NCBI RefSeq assembly: GCF_002179165.1
Contig: NZ_NFNY01000067.1
Span: forward strand, 1-63,468
Source: Campylobacter jejuni
GTDB lineage: Bacteria > Campylobacterota > Campylobacteria > Campylobacterales > Campylobacteraceae
DNA length: 63,468 nucleotides
Direction: 5' to 3'
Shown here: one piece after another, positions 43,225-53,428 of the stretch
Position numbering within the stretch: the stretch's first letter is position 1
Layout: the number at the start of each line of letters is the position of its first letter
The notes under the pieces: model-generated
Database searches by the model: none
The model's input: only the letters and a program-made list of their open reading frames with translations
Told to the model about the DNA's origin: nothing
Made by a program: the position numbers and the translations under genes

Positions 43225-43739
43225 AAGATAAAAGTCTTGAGGAATTAGATATTTTAAAAATTCTTATTTATGCTCTAAGTTTTATAAGCGTATGCACTGC
43301 TTTAATTTTATTTTTACTATTGCCAATACTTAGAGACTATAAACATGCAAATTCTAAAGCAAATTCACAAACTGCGGTATTTAATGTAGCTAAAAATAAA
43401 TTTAATTTAAGTGAAGAAAAAATTTCAGTCTTAAGGACTGATAACAACAAGAGCTTAGAACAGTTTGAACAAAATTTCAAACTTTCTGATTTTAATGCTT
43501 TTTTAAAAAAATATTTTCAAAATATAAAAATCCAACAACTTAGCATCAGCACAAAAGAAAAATATCTTAAAAATTATTTAAATATTCAAGCAACCATCAA
43601 TAATCCTAAATATTTTTATAACTTTATTGATGCCTTAAAAAGCTATGATAATCTAATCAAAATTGATTATCCGCTTAACCTTAAAGCTGGTCAAGAAGGA
43701 ATTATAATTAGTTTTAATGTAAAAATTTATTCAAGCTAA
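43221..43739 (+). CDS. Single-span membrane protein, PilO-like
   Basis: 172 aa. Helix at about 14-35 (YALSFISVCTALILFLLLPI), a coiled stretch, then a ferredoxin-like C-terminal domain (LNIQATINNPKYFYNFIDAL, ending ISFNVKIYSS), the layout of PilO/GspM. Last gene of the miaB-containing run; ATGA overlap with the PilN-like gene. Corresponds to Cj0454c. Confidence 0.7.
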   Translation: MKDKSLEELDILKILIYALSFISVCTALILFLLLPILRDYKHANSKANSQTAVFNVAKNKFNLSEEKISVLRTDNNKSLEQFEQNFKLSDFNAFLKKYFQNIKIQQLSISTKEKYLKNYLNIQATINNPKYFYNFIDALKSYDNLIKIDYPLNLKAGQEGIIISFNVKIYSS

Positions 43740-43792
43740 TTTGTTTTTTGTTTTTTCAATTTTTATATATTATTTTAAAATCCAAAAATAAG

Positions 43793-44569
43793 TTATTTAT
43801 TGCAAACTTTGTTATATTTTATGCGAGATGTTTTTACGAAATTAATCAGTTCTTCTGTGGTTTTGATATGATAAGGAAGTTTCCCAAGACAATATTTAAA
43901 AATTTCAGCTGCAGCTAAAGCATCATCTAAAGCCCTGTGATGAGTATTTTCTATACCTAAAAATTCCTTTAAAACATCCAGCTTATATCTTGGACTTTCT
44001 ATGCAACATTGTGCAAATTCAATAGTGCAAATTCGACGATTAAGCAAAATTCCAAAACCGCATTCATTCAAAGATTTAGAAATAAAACTATAATCAAAAC
44101 GCACATTATGTGCTACAAAAATACTATCTTTTAAAAAAAGCCTGAAATCATTTAAAACTTTAGCTAAACTTGGTGCATTTTTAACCATATCTATACTAAT
44201 CCCTGTAAGCTCTGTAATATTTTCAGGAATTTCACCTACTTTAACAAAAGTATTAAAACGATCTATCTCTTGCGAATTTCTTATTTTTACTGCACCAATT
44301 TCTAAAATCTGTCCATTATTGATTCCACCAGTGCTTTCTATATCTACAATGCAAAAATTTTCTTCTTTAATTTTAGTAGTACGAGTTTTAAGAGTAAAAA
44401 TATTGTCTTTATTTAAATTTAAACCTAAGCCTAAAAGCTCAAAAGTTTCTAAATCAAGCTCATAATCTCCAAGTTCTTCAACTTTTCCAAATTCTTTCAC
44501 TACCCATTCATAAGATTTACTTTGCCGACTCAAAACAGAAATAATTTGATCGATTTGCTGCAAACTCAA
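43793..44569 (-). CDS. dnaQ: DNA polymerase III epsilon-like 3'-5' exonuclease
   Basis: 258 aa. DEDDh exonuclease motifs: DIESTGG (Exo I with Asp and Glu), AHNVRFDYSF (Exo II), HRALDDALAA (Exo III). An extra N-terminal region of about 75 aa precedes the nuclease. TTG start overlapping the rpe stop by 4 nt. Proofreading subunit or a related repair nuclease. Corresponds to Cj0452. Confidence 0.88.
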   Translation of the reverse strand: MSLQQIDQIISVLSRQSKSYEWVVKEFGKVEELGDYELDLETFELLGLGLNLNKDNIFTLKTRTTKIKEENFCIVDIESTGGINNGQILEIGAVKIRNSQEIDRFNTFVKVGEIPENITELTGISIDMVKNAPSLAKVLNDFRLFLKDSIFVAHNVRFDYSFISKSLNECGFGILLNRRICTIEFAQCCIESPRYKLDVLKEFLGIENTHHRALDDALAAAEIFKYCLGKLPYHIKTTEELINFVKTSRIKYNKVCNK

Positions 44570-45216
44570 AATTCAAGCTTTAAAGATGAAATTGAAGTTT
44601 TATAATCATTTGAAGAAAAAATATAACTTCCAGCTACCAAAATATCAGCTCCAGCACTTTCTAAATCACTTGCATTTAAGCCATTTACTCCGCCATCAAC
44701 TTCTATGAAAACCTTTGCATTTTTTTTATCAATTAATGCTCTTAACTCTTTAATTTTCTCATAAACCAATGGCAAAAATTTTTGACCTCCAAAACCAGGA
44801 TTGACACTCATTAAAAGCACCATATCAACAAATTCTATCATATGTTTTATTGAGTCAATAGGGGTATGTGGATTTAAAACAATAGCTGGATGAATTCCAT
44901 GTTCTCTAATATATTCACAAAGTCTTATAGGATGAGATTCGCTTTCTATATGAAAAGAAATAAATTTAGGCTTTATCGGGATAAACAAATCAACAAATTT
45001 CCTAACATCTTTTACCATTAAATGCACATCTAAAGGCGTTTTACTGATACTTGAAATTTTATCTATTACACAAGGTCCGAAAGTTAAATTCGGAACAAAA
45101 TGTCCATCCATTACATCTATATGTAAAAGATCAGCTCCTGCTTCATCCACTGCTTTAATTTCTTCTTCTAATTTTAAAAAATTTGCCGATAATAAACTCG
45201 GAGCCACATACATCAT
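44566..45216 (-). CDS. rpe: Ribulose-phosphate 3-epimerase
   Basis: 216 aa TIM barrel. Conserved APSLLSANF, HIDVMDGHFVPNLTFG, MSVNPGFGGQKF and EVDGGVN with metal and catalytic Asp/His are intact. Interconverts ribulose-5-P and xylulose-5-P in the non-oxidative pentose pathway. Coupled to dnaQ by overlap; divergent from rpmB. Confidence 0.96.
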   Translation of the reverse strand: MMYVAPSLLSANFLKLEEEIKAVDEAGADLLHIDVMDGHFVPNLTFGPCVIDKISSISKTPLDVHLMVKDVRKFVDLFIPIKPKFISFHIESESHPIRLCEYIREHGIHPAIVLNPHTPIDSIKHMIEFVDMVLLMSVNPGFGGQKFLPLVYEKIKELRALIDKKNAKVFIEVDGGVNGLNASDLESAGADILVAGSYIFSSNDYKTSISSLKLEF

Positions 45217-45314
45217 TATATCCTATTTCAAAGTAAAATTTTAAAGAAAAAATATTTTATCTATTTAAAATTAAAAATAATATAAATATTTGTATATTTT
45301 AAGCTTAAATTTGC

Positions 45315-45320
45315 TAGAAT
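45315..45320 (+). promoter_or_regulatory. rpmB -10 element
   Basis: TTGCTAGAAT: TAGAAT with extended TGC, 31 nt before the start codon. Confidence 0.65.
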
Positions 45321-45350
45321 CTTTATTTAAAATTTTCATAAGGATGCAAA

Positions 45351-45545
45351 ATGGCAAGAATATGTCAAATCACAGGTAAGGGACCAATGGTGGGTAATAA
45401 TGTAAGCCATGCTAACAATAAAACAAAAAGACGCTTTTTACCTAATCTTAGAACAGTTCGTGTGACTCTAGAAGATGGCACTACAAGAAAAATGAGAATT
45501 GCTGCTTCTACTTTAAGAACCCTAAAAAAACAAAATTCTAAATAA
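45351..45545 (+). CDS. rpmB: 50S ribosomal protein L28
   Basis: 64 aa. Starts [25 protein letters not shown], then [13 protein letters not shown]. No CxxC zinc pairs apart from Cys5. AAGGA precedes the start. Monocistronic, with its own promoter and terminator. Confidence 0.97.
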   Translation: MARICQITGKGPMVGNNVSHANNKTKRRFLPNLRTVRVTLEDGTTRKMRIAASTLRTLKKQNSK

Positions 45546-45549
45546 ATTT

Positions 45550-45567
45550 TTGAGGATTCGTCCTCAA
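45550..45567 (+). terminator. rpmB terminator with TTCG tetraloop
   Basis: TTGAGGA-TTCG-TCCTCAA, 7-bp stem closed by a stable TTCG loop, 4 nt after the stop. T tract is weak (ATACTTT). Confidence 0.65.
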
Positions 45568-45779
45568 TACTTTAACTATAATTGTTAAATTTAAAACCTA
45601 AATGCTTATTTACTCTAGTTAATCTAAATAAATAACAAATTTGTAACACATTAAAAATTATTAGATATTTTATAATTTTTTAAGCTAAAAATACTACTTA
45701 ATACGATACAATAATATAAATCTAGAATTTTCAAATTTTACATAAAATTGATTTCAAATCTACAAAATAAGGAGAATAT

Positions 45780-45995
45780 ATGCTACATGAACACAGAGAA
45801 TTAATCTCAGAGCTAAAAGGCAAAGATGCTCATTTTGACAAGCTTTTCGAACGACACAATGATCTTGATGATCAAATCAAAAATGCTGAAGAAGGCAGAA
45901 TTTTACTTAGTGATACTGAAATTTCAAATCTTAAAAAAGAAAAACTCCATGTAAAAGATAAACTGAATCAATATTTATCAAACTATAAAAAATAA
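45780..45995 (+). CDS. DUF465 / YdcH-family small protein
   Basis: 71 aa, MLHEHRELISELKGKDAHF, mostly charged coiled-coil helices (FERHNDLDDQIKNAEEG, ISNLKKEKLHVKDKL). The family is widespread and of unknown role. GGAG stands before the start. It is 9 nt upstream of the chemoreceptor gene and so probably co-transcribed. Corresponds to Cj0449c. Confidence 0.88.
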   Translation: MLHEHRELISELKGKDAHFDKLFERHNDLDDQIKNAEEGRILLSDTEISNLKKEKLHVKDKLNQYLSNYKK

Positions 45996-46004
45996 GGTAA
46001 AACT

Positions 46005-47108
46005 ATGTTTGGTTCAAAAATAAATCACGCAGATCTTCAAAGACTTGAAGAAGAAAATAAAAATATCAGACAACAATATGAAAAAATAAAAGCTGAAAAT
46101 TTAGAGCTTAAAAATAAAATTCAAACCTTAGAACAAGAGGCTCTCGAATCAAAACTTAAAACCGATCTATTGAATGTATTATTGGGTGGGGTTTTAAAAA
46201 ATATCACTATAGTTCAAGGTGATATGCTTGAAAATGTTAATAAGGCTGAAATTATCTCCAGTTATTCTAAAACATCCCTTAATGAAATGGATGAATTAAA
46301 CCATATAGCCAACTCTATCAATGCGTCTTTAAGCGACATTACAGAATCAGCCAACAAAACACGAGATGTTGCAGGAACCCTACACCGAAGTGTTGATGAA
46401 ATCACTAATGTGATCAATTTAATTAAAGATGTATCCGATCAAACCAATCTTTTGGCATTAAATGCTGCTATTGAAGCTGCTCGTGCAGGTGAGCATGGAA
46501 GGGGATTTGCTGTTGTGGCTGATGAAGTTAGAAAACTAGCTGAAAAAACGCAAAAAGCTACAACAGAAGTTGAAATGAATATCAATCTTCTTAAGCAAAA
46601 TGCAAATGAAATGTATACTCAAAGCGAACAAGTAGAAAAAATTTCTATAAATTCTAATACACATATTATGAGTTTTTCAGAAAAATTTACTCACTTAGTA
46701 AGCGAAGCACGCTCTACAAATTCTAATGCTGTAGGCATTGCTTCAGAAGCTTTTGTATCTTTAGCAAAACTTGATCATATTGCTTTTAAATTAAATGGAT
46801 ATAAAGAAATTTTTGCAAAATCTGGAAAGCAACTAGCTGATCACACAAGTTGTCGTCTAGGTAAATGGGTAGCAAGCACAGGAAAAGAAAGATTTGGACA
46901 TAGAAAAAGTTTCTTAAAAATAGATAATCCACATCAGCAAGTTCATGAAAATATGAATTCAGCTATCAATATAGCAAATGTAGAAAATGTTGGATCTAGT
47001 GCTACCCAACATAAGATTATTGAAAAATGCCAAACAGCAGAAAATGCTTCTTTACATCTATTTGATGTATTTAAAGAGATGTTAAATGAATCAAACGGAA
47101 GTATTTAA
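46005..47108 (+). CDS. Cytosolic methyl-accepting chemotaxis protein with CZB domain
   Basis: 367 aa, no membrane segment. N-terminal coiled coil (about 5-50), signalling domain with the hairpin tip [19 protein letters not shown] followed by [17 protein letters not shown] (about 147-180), and a C-terminal zinc-binding CZB domain: [10 protein letters not shown] plus His residues in FGHRKSF and [10 protein letters not shown]. It resembles TlpD of Helicobacter, which senses oxidants and energy state. Corresponds to Cj0448c. Confidence 0.92.
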   Translation: MFGSKINHADLQRLEEENKNIRQQYEKIKAENLELKNKIQTLEQEALESKLKTDLLNVLLGGVLKNITIVQGDMLENVNKAEIISSYSKTSLNEMDELNHIANSINASLSDITESANKTRDVAGTLHRSVDEITNVINLIKDVSDQTNLLALNAAIEAARAGEHGRGFAVVADEVRKLAEKTQKATTEVEMNINLLKQNANEMYTQSEQVEKISINSNTHIMSFSEKFTHLVSEARSTNSNAVGIASEAFVSLAKLDHIAFKLNGYKEIFAKSGKQLADHTSCRLGKWVASTGKERFGHRKSFLKIDNPHQQVHENMNSAINIANVENVGSSATQHKIIEKCQTAENASLHLFDVFKEMLNESNGSI

Positions 47109-47115
47109 TTTTTTT

Positions 47116-47146
47116 AAGAATTTTATCTTTCAAAGATAAAATTCTT
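47116..47146. terminator. Bidirectional terminator, 15-bp arms
   Basis: AAGAATTTTATCTTT and AAAGATAAAATTCTT are exact inverses around one C. Followed by TTTTTT for the plus strand. It overlaps the 3' end of the convergent NUDIX gene. Confidence 0.75.
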
Positions 47147-47720
47147 TTTTCTCTTTCAAAAACCACAAATAAGCAAAATCAAGTAAAGGTGTATGGATAA
47201 TTGTTTTAGAAAATTGCTCGTATTCTTCAATTTTTACAAAAATAGCTTCTATTTGCTCATCTTCGATTCCACCACCATTGCTAATTTTATCTTCCTCGCT
47301 TACGATAGCAAAATAAAAACTTTGTTTGCTTACTCCAGATCCAAAACCTGTATAAAAATCACCTATTTTTTCGAGACTTTTAGGTGCATAACCTAATTCC
47401 TCTATGCATTCTTCTTTAGCAATTTGTTCCAAAGGTAAATTTTTATCAACAAGACCAGAACAAAGTTCTATAGTGTAACCCATATTTTCATTTTTTTGAT
47501 AAGTCTTATCGTTTTTTTGATGATGCCAAAGCGGTATACGGAATTGACGCACAAAAATAAAGCTCTTAAATTCCTTATGATATAAAAGAATCGAAACACT
47601 ATCTTTAGATTCTATAAAATCCCAAGTGCAAAACTTTCCATTGCTTTCATAAGCAAACCTCTTAGGCTTAATATAAGCAGAATCGCAAAAAGGAAGTTCT
47701 TTTAAATTTTTAAACGCCAC
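47130..47720 (-). CDS. NUDIX hydrolase, NUDT14-like
   Basis: 196 aa. Nudix helix GLVDKNLPLEQIAKEECIEE with LGY after it matches the UDP-sugar / ADP-ribose diphosphatase branch, where the canonical Arg is replaced. Upstream FIFVRQFRIPLW is typical of the same group. Likely cleaves nucleoside-diphosphate sugars. Monocistronic. Corresponds to Cj0447. Confidence 0.85.
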   Translation of the reverse strand: MAFKNLKELPFCDSAYIKPKRFAYESNGKFCTWDFIESKDSVSILLYHKEFKSFIFVRQFRIPLWHHQKNDKTYQKNENMGYTIELCSGLVDKNLPLEQIAKEECIEELGYAPKSLEKIGDFYTGFGSGVSKQSFYFAIVSEEDKISNGGGIEDEQIEAIFVKIEEYEQFSKTIIHTPLLDFAYLWFLKEKKEFYL

Positions 47721-47852
47721 AATAAAGCCTTTTTTTATTATTTTTTATATTTTACTTTATTCTTACTTGTTTTAAAATATATTTTAATTCAATATTTATA
47801 ATCTCAGATATTTTTAAGTCAAAATCAAATAGTATCACCAAAAATTCTACCA

Positions 47853-49925
47853 TTAATTAAAATCATATTTATAGCTAATCCAAAATGATCTTCCCTCGGT
47901 ATAATCTTGATAACGATTAGCATACCCTGCTGGATTATTTCCTGTCCACTTTGTAACTTGTGGATCAAAGAAATTCTTATCAAAAAGATTCTGTATCGCA
48001 AAATTTAAACCGGATTGTTTATTTATTTTATAATTTAATCCCAAATCCACTATATAAAAAGGTTTATACTTTTCCCAAGGCAAACGCAACGCTTTCCCGC
48101 CTTTTGCTTTTGCTATAGTGTCTAATCTTGCACGCGTTTTAATATAAGAATTAAATTTGCCTTTTTCATAATTAAGTTTTAACATGGCAATATGTCTTGG
48201 TAAATTTTCTATTCTATCTCCCCCAAGAACATTTACTTTTCCATCTTTATAACGATTATCCATAAAAGTGTAACTTGAACTCACGCTAAAGCCATTATAA
48301 GATTTGGTATTAAAAGCAAATTCCACACCTTTAGTTTGAGTTTTTCCAAGATTAATCGCACGAGTGCAAGTATCAGTATCACAATTAATACCATTTTGCA
48401 TTCCTGCTAACTCTTCTGTGCTAATTTGATTTTTAAAATCAGTAATAAATCCTGTGATAGAATAATGGGCAAAATCAAATACTTTAAAATCAATTCCTAA
48501 TTCATAATTTATACTTTCTTCGGGCTTTAATTCAGGATTTCCGAAAGAAACATTTCCATTACTATAATTATAATATCCATTTGTCAGTTGCTTAGCAGCT
48601 GGAGTCTTGTAACCTTTTGCAATACCTCCCTTAAAAACAACAGCGTCGTTTAAATGATAAACAAGATAAATTCTAGGTGTTATTTTAGAATCAAATAAAT
48701 CACTATAAATATATCTGAGTCCAGTGGTAAAAATCAAATCATCAGTGATAAAATACTCATTTTCTCCATAAAGTGCTGCTGTTGTTTGATTAAGCTTTTT
48801 ACCTTTGATTTCACTCCCAGCACTTTCACCATCGTTCTTAAGGGTTTCATAATCCACCCTTGCACCCAAAGTCGTAATCAAATTCCTATAATTGTTTAAA
48901 CTCCAAGGTAAAACAACCTTGCCCTCACTAACCCAAATTTGACTATGTAATTCTTTATCCTTAGTGCTTCCATATTGTAAATACGAATTTGTTGTTCCAA
49001 AATCATAATTTCCATCATGATTTATAACAAAATTATCTTTAAATAATTTTCTTTCACTTTTTACAGCCTTACTGCTAGTAGAATTTACAGAAATTTCATT
49101 AATATAACGCTCCGCATCAAAATAAAGATTATTTTTATTATCTATTGTCCAGTTAAGTCTTGCTCCAAAACCCACACTAGTAAAAGCACCTGGACTATGG
49201 CTTGCAATTTGATAATTTTCTGGCCTTTGCCCTTTATTATCATAAACTGGAGTCGGCCATTTCAAATCCGAACTTGCTTTGTCATAATACTTAATTCTAG
49301 CAGAAATTGAAAGCTTATCTTCTATTAAAGGTGTAGCCACATAAGCATTAAAACCTCCTGCATTTCCATATTTATTAGAATGCTGTTGCAAAAGAGTGTT
49401 AAATTCTATACTTGCTTGGGTTTTGTCGGGATTTTTCTTTGTGATAATATTTATTACTCCACCAACCGCATCACTGCCATAAAGTGTAGAAGCAGGACCG
49501 CGTATTATCTCAATGCGTTCTATCATTGATAAAGGCGGCAAATAACCTGATTCGCTGCCACCAAAGCCATTATCATAAAAACCATTTGCAACACTTTGTC
49601 TTTTGCCATCGATTAAAATCAAAGTATATTCGCTACCAAAACCTCGTATGCTAAAATCATAAGTGCCTGTTTTATTCATAGCAACATCTACACCTGCAAT
49701 ATCTGAAATAGCTTCTCCTATATCCTTAATAGGCTTTTTATCCAATTCTTCTTTTGTAATAATAGAAATACTAGCAGGAGCATCGATTGCATCTTGTTCA
49801 AAACCACTAGCACTTACAACAACCTGATCGAGCTGATATTGTTCCTCAGCCCTTAATACAGAAAATCCAAAAATACAAAAGCATAAAAAACTCGATTGTA
49901 ATTTTTTGATATTTTGTTTTAACAT
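47853..49925 (-). CDS. cfrB: TonB-dependent ferric enterobactin receptor, CfrB-like
   Basis: 690 aa outer-membrane receptor. Signal peptide about 1-26, TonB box DQVVVSAS (about 33-40), plug domain (to about 150, with IRGFGSEYTLILIDGKR and GPASTLYGSDAVGGVINI), 22-strand barrel, ending in an aromatic-rich strand SFWISYKYDFN. A Fur-box-like site lies 80-100 nt upstream. In C. jejuni NCTC 11168 the corresponding Cj0444 is a pseudogene as I recall; this copy is intact and should be functional. Confidence 0.88.
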   Translation of the reverse strand: MLKQNIKKLQSSFLCFCIFGFSVLRAEEQYQLDQVVVSASGFEQDAIDAPASISIITKEELDKKPIKDIGEAISDIAGVDVAMNKTGTYDFSIRGFGSEYTLILIDGKRQSVANGFYDNGFGGSESGYLPPLSMIERIEIIRGPASTLYGSDAVGGVINIITKKNPDKTQASIEFNTLLQQHSNKYGNAGGFNAYVATPLIEDKLSISARIKYYDKASSDLKWPTPVYDNKGQRPENYQIASHSPGAFTSVGFGARLNWTIDNKNNLYFDAERYINEISVNSTSSKAVKSERKLFKDNFVINHDGNYDFGTTNSYLQYGSTKDKELHSQIWVSEGKVVLPWSLNNYRNLITTLGARVDYETLKNDGESAGSEIKGKKLNQTTAALYGENEYFITDDLIFTTGLRYIYSDLFDSKITPRIYLVYHLNDAVVFKGGIAKGYKTPAAKQLTNGYYNYSNGNVSFGNPELKPEESINYELGIDFKVFDFAHYSITGFITDFKNQISTEELAGMQNGINCDTDTCTRAINLGKTQTKGVEFAFNTKSYNGFSVSSSYTFMDNRYKDGKVNVLGGDRIENLPRHIAMLKLNYEKGKFNSYIKTRARLDTIAKAKGGKALRLPWEKYKPFYIVDLGLNYKINKQSGLNFAIQNLFDKNFFDPQVTKWTGNNPAGYANRYQDYTEGRSFWISYKYDFN

Positions 49926-50228
49926 TATTACCCTTTGATGCGATTTATTTTGATAGTTAAAATCAATTTTGAAGTATAAAAAAAACTTACTTTGAAACCA
50001 CTTAATGATGATAATAATTATAAAAATAAATTTATAATTATTAAATTTGTCTATAAAAAATAATTTTCAAAAATCTTGTTTTAAATTTATAAACTTAAAA
50101 AATATTAAAAGGTTTTTATCAAAAAATAAAAATTTTATCAAGTAAAATATAAAATTAGAAATGTTTATTTAGCTTGCAGAAAAAAGTTTTTATAATTTCT
50201 TTAGATTAATTTATCGAGTAAAGAGTTT
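49926..50228. other. Intergenic region between accA and cfrB
   Basis: No gene. Holds the cfrB promoter region with the Fur-box-like site; the part close to 50228 contains A/T-rich sequence after the accA stop with no clear terminator. Confidence 0.5.
50004..50022 (-). promoter_or_regulatory. Fur-box-like site upstream of cfrB
   Basis: AATGATGATAATAATTAT matches most of the GATAATGATAATCATTATC consensus. Placed about 80-100 nt before the receptor start codon, consistent with iron repression. Confidence 0.6.
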
Positions 50229-51167
50229 TTAGCTCTCGCTAAAAGCTCCAAGTTTAAGAATTTTTTGCATACGATTTGAAACAAGCTCACGCGGATCTAT
50301 TTTTTCTAATTCATCCAAAGCTTTTTTAACATAATCAGCAATCATAACAGCAGCAGCTTCTTTATTACGATGCGCACCATTGATAGGTTCTTCAATCACA
50401 TCATCAATTAAGCCTTGATTTTTTAAATCATCTGCAGTCACTTTCATCGCTTTTGTTGCAGCTTCGCTTTTGGCAGGATCATTCCAAAGTATAGCCGCAC
50501 AACCCTCTGGAGAAATCACGGAAAAAACAGAATTTTTCATCATAGCAAGCTTATCAGCTACGCCTATAGCCAAAGCCCCGCCACTTCCACCTTCACCAAT
50601 TACGACTGCAATAGTAGGTGTTTTAAGATCACTAAGTTCATATAAATTTGTAGCAATAGCCTCGCTTTGTCCGCGTTCTTCAGCACCAATTCCTGGATAA
50701 GCGCCCGGAGTATCAATTAAAAACAAAATAGGAATTTGAAATTTTTCAGCAAGTCTTGCTACTCTTAAAGCCTTTCTGTAGCCTTCAGGATGCGGCATAC
50801 CAAAATTTCTTGCAATTTTTTCTTTGGTGCCGCGTCCTTTTTGTTCGCCTATAACCATAAGTTTTTTTTCACCCAAATATCCCATAAAACAAACAATAGC
50901 AGGATCATCCCTAAAAGCACGATCGCCATGAATTTCATATGCATCATTTAAAATTAAATTGATATAATCAAGTGCATAAGGGCGATCGGGATGACGTGCA
51001 AGTTGCAAACGCCCAAAATCACTTAAATTTTTATAGGTTTTAATAATCTCTTTTTCAAGATTTTTCTTAAGAATTGCAACCGCTTCAGTGTCACCTTTAA
51101 TCTGTGCATTTATAATATCTTCATCAATCTGCTGAATATTTTTTTCAAAATCTAAATAAGAAGCCAT
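50229..51167 (-). CDS. accA: Acetyl-CoA carboxylase carboxyltransferase subunit alpha
   Basis: 312 aa. Conserved [33 protein letters not shown] and [15 protein letters not shown] are intact. Forms malonyl-CoA with AccD (encoded elsewhere). Starts 1 nt after the fabF stop, so part of an acpP-fabF-accA operon. Confidence 0.97.
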   Translation of the reverse strand: MASYLDFEKNIQQIDEDIINAQIKGDTEAVAILKKNLEKEIIKTYKNLSDFGRLQLARHPDRPYALDYINLILNDAYEIHGDRAFRDDPAIVCFMGYLGEKKLMVIGEQKGRGTKEKIARNFGMPHPEGYRKALRVARLAEKFQIPILFLIDTPGAYPGIGAEERGQSEAIATNLYELSDLKTPTIAVVIGEGGSGGALAIGVADKLAMMKNSVFSVISPEGCAAILWNDPAKSEAATKAMKVTADDLKNQGLIDDVIEEPINGAHRNKEAAAVMIADYVKKALDELEKIDPRELVSNRMQKILKLGAFSES

Positions 51168-51168
51168 A

Positions 51169-52389
51169 TCAATCTACTTTTTTAAATACCACACAACCAT
51201 TTGTGCCACCAAAACCAAAAGAATTACTCATCACCACTTTTAAATCCGCTTTTCTAGAAGAATTTGACACATAATCTAAATCACATTCTTCATCTTTAAC
51301 AAGCTGATTAATAGTGGGTGGAATAACTCCATTTTTTAAAGCCATAATGCTAATCACTGCTTCAATCGCCCCTGCAGCACCTAAACAATGTCCTGTTTGT
51401 CCTTTAGTCGAACTCACTGCTGGAATTTCATTTCCAAAAAGTTCTTTAATAGCCGCTGTTTCATTTTTATCATTTACCGGCGTTGAAGTTCCATGTGCAT
51501 TAATATAATCTACTTTTGGATTTCCAGCCATTTTTAAAGCTTTTTTCATTGCTCTTAAAGGGCCATCCAAAGTAGGTGAAGTGATATGATGTGCATCCGC
51601 ACTCTCACCAAAACCAACTAGCTCTGCATATATGGTTGCACCGCGTTTTTTAGCTTCTTCATATTCTTCAAAAACTAGAGCACCAGCACCCTCACCCATA
51701 ACAAAACCATCTCTTTCTTTATCAAAAGGTCTTGATGCACGCATAGGATCATCATTTCTAGTTGAAAGTGCTTTCATGGACGCAAAACCTCCAATGCCTA
51801 CGGGACAAATAGCTGCCTCTGCACCAATCACTAACATTTTACTAGCATTACCTAAAGCAATGCTTTTATAAGCTTCGCCTATAGCGTGAGTTCCTGCTGC
51901 ACAAGCTGTTACACAAGAAATGTTCGGTCCTTTAAGCCCATGTTCTATCGAAATTAAACCGCCTAGCATATTGACTAAAGCTGAAGGTATAAAAAAAGGA
52001 GAAATTTTACGAGGACCTCGTTCCGCACAAATCACTGAATTTTTTTCTATATTTGGCAAACCACCAATCCCTGCAGCAGAAACAACACCAAATTCTTCTT
52101 TATCTAAATTTTCATCAAATTTAGCATCTTGCATTGCTTCACGAGCGGCTTTAATGCCAAGCTGAATAAAACGATCTATTTTTTTAACCTCTTTGCCGTC
52201 AACGACTTCAAGAGGATCAAAATTTTCAATCTCTGCAGCAATTTGAACCGGAAAATCACTTGTGTCAAAAAGAGTGATTTTTTTCACACCACTCTTACCT
52301 TCACAAATCGCCTTAAAAGAACTTTCTTTATCTAAACCTAAGGCATTAATCATTCCAATGCCTGTAACTACAACTCTTTTCAAGAACAA
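51169..52389 (-). CDS. fabF: 3-oxoacyl-ACP synthase II
   Basis: 406 aa condensing enzyme. Catalytic Cys in [12 protein letters not shown], His in [11 protein letters not shown] and His in [15 protein letters not shown]. Elongates acyl-ACP chains. 27 nt after acpP. Confidence 0.97.
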   Translation of the reverse strand: MFLKRVVVTGIGMINALGLDKESSFKAICEGKSGVKKITLFDTSDFPVQIAAEIENFDPLEVVDGKEVKKIDRFIQLGIKAAREAMQDAKFDENLDKEEFGVVSAAGIGGLPNIEKNSVICAERGPRKISPFFIPSALVNMLGGLISIEHGLKGPNISCVTACAAGTHAIGEAYKSIALGNASKMLVIGAEAAICPVGIGGFASMKALSTRNDDPMRASRPFDKERDGFVMGEGAGALVFEEYEEAKKRGATIYAELVGFGESADAHHITSPTLDGPLRAMKKALKMAGNPKVDYINAHGTSTPVNDKNETAAIKELFGNEIPAVSSTKGQTGHCLGAAGAIEAVISIMALKNGVIPPTINQLVKDEECDLDYVSNSSRKADLKVVMSNSFGFGGTNGCVVFKKVD

Positions 52390-52416
52390 GCTCCTTGCAA
52401 AGTGGATTTTGTAAAA

Positions 52417-52650
52417 TTATTTTTTAAGATTATCAATATAATTTACAACATCCTCAATTTTAATTAATTTTTCAGCATCACTATCTGGAATTTCTACTTC
52501 AAATTTTTCTTCTAAAGCCATAATAAGTTCCACAACATCTAAAGAATCTGCACCTAAATCTTCAATAATTTTTGACTCCATTTTAACTGCATCTGCATCA
52601 ATACTTAATTGTTCTACTACTACCGCTTTTACATCATCAAATGTTGCCAT
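52417..52650 (-). CDS. acpP: Acyl carrier protein
   Basis: 77 aa acidic protein; phosphopantetheine attachment Ser in [11 protein letters not shown]. First gene of acpP-fabF-accA. Good Shine-Dalgarno (AAGGAG) before the ATG. Confidence 0.98.
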
Positions 52651-52762
52651 TTATATCTCCTTGATAAAAATAAAATAAAGCGTATTTTACTATAAAAAGC
52701 TTAAAATATTTATAGTTTTTCACTATACTTTTTAAAAAACCATTGAATTTTAGGAGTAAAAA

Positions 52763-53428
52763 ATGCTTTTTTCACAGCTTATTGAAGAAAATTCTCAAAT
52801 TTGGGATGGATATTTGCATCATGAATTTGTTAAAAAACTAGAAAATGGGAGTTTAAAAAAAGAAAATTTTCTTTTTTATCTTAAACAAGATTATATCTAT
52901 TTAATTCATTATGCAAAATGCTATGCGAGACTTGCATTAAACGCAGATACAGCAAAAGAGTTGCGTTTTGCTATGAAATTTCAAAACTATATCATAGAAG
53001 GCGAAATTGAACTTCATAAAAGTATTTTAAATTTAGGTATTAATGCTGATAATTTAAGCGTTAAAGATGAAAGTATTGTAAATATTGCTTATACGCGTTA
53101 TATGTTAAGCGTGGGTGAAAGCGGAGATTTTTTAGATATGCTAGTAGCTCTTAGTGCTTGTGCTATAGGTTATGGTTATATAGGAGCTGAAATTTATCAA
53201 AGACTTGGAGAAAAAAATTTAGCAAATCATCCTTATAAAGAATGGATTTTAACTTATGCAGGCAAAGAATTTCAAGATGAAATTCAGGAATTTGAGGAAT
53301 TTTTAAATTCTTATACTCAAAAAATATCACAAGAAAAATTTAAAAAGTTAAGTGAAATTTTTTACAATGTAGTGCGTTTAGAAAGTGCTTTTTGGGAACA
53401 TGCTTTAAAAATGCAAATTGAAATTTAA
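52763..53428 (+). CDS. tenA: TenA/Thi-4 family thiaminase-like protein
   Basis: 221 aa all-helical. Conserved HHEFVKKLENGSL, FLFYLKQDYIYLIHYAK, the catalytic Cys in ALSACAIGYGYIG (about 135) and Glu in RLESAFWEHAL. Salvages thiamine pyrimidine (aminopyrimidine aminohydrolase). AGGAG before the start. Divergent from acpP. Corresponds to Cj0440c. Confidence 0.93.
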   Translation: MLFSQLIEENSQIWDGYLHHEFVKKLENGSLKKENFLFYLKQDYIYLIHYAKCYARLALNADTAKELRFAMKFQNYIIEGEIELHKSILNLGINADNLSVKDESIVNIAYTRYMLSVGESGDFLDMLVALSACAIGYGYIGAEIYQRLGEKNLANHPYKEWILTYAGKEFQDEIQEFEEFLNSYTQKISQEKFKKLSEIFYNVVRLESAFWEHALKMQIEI

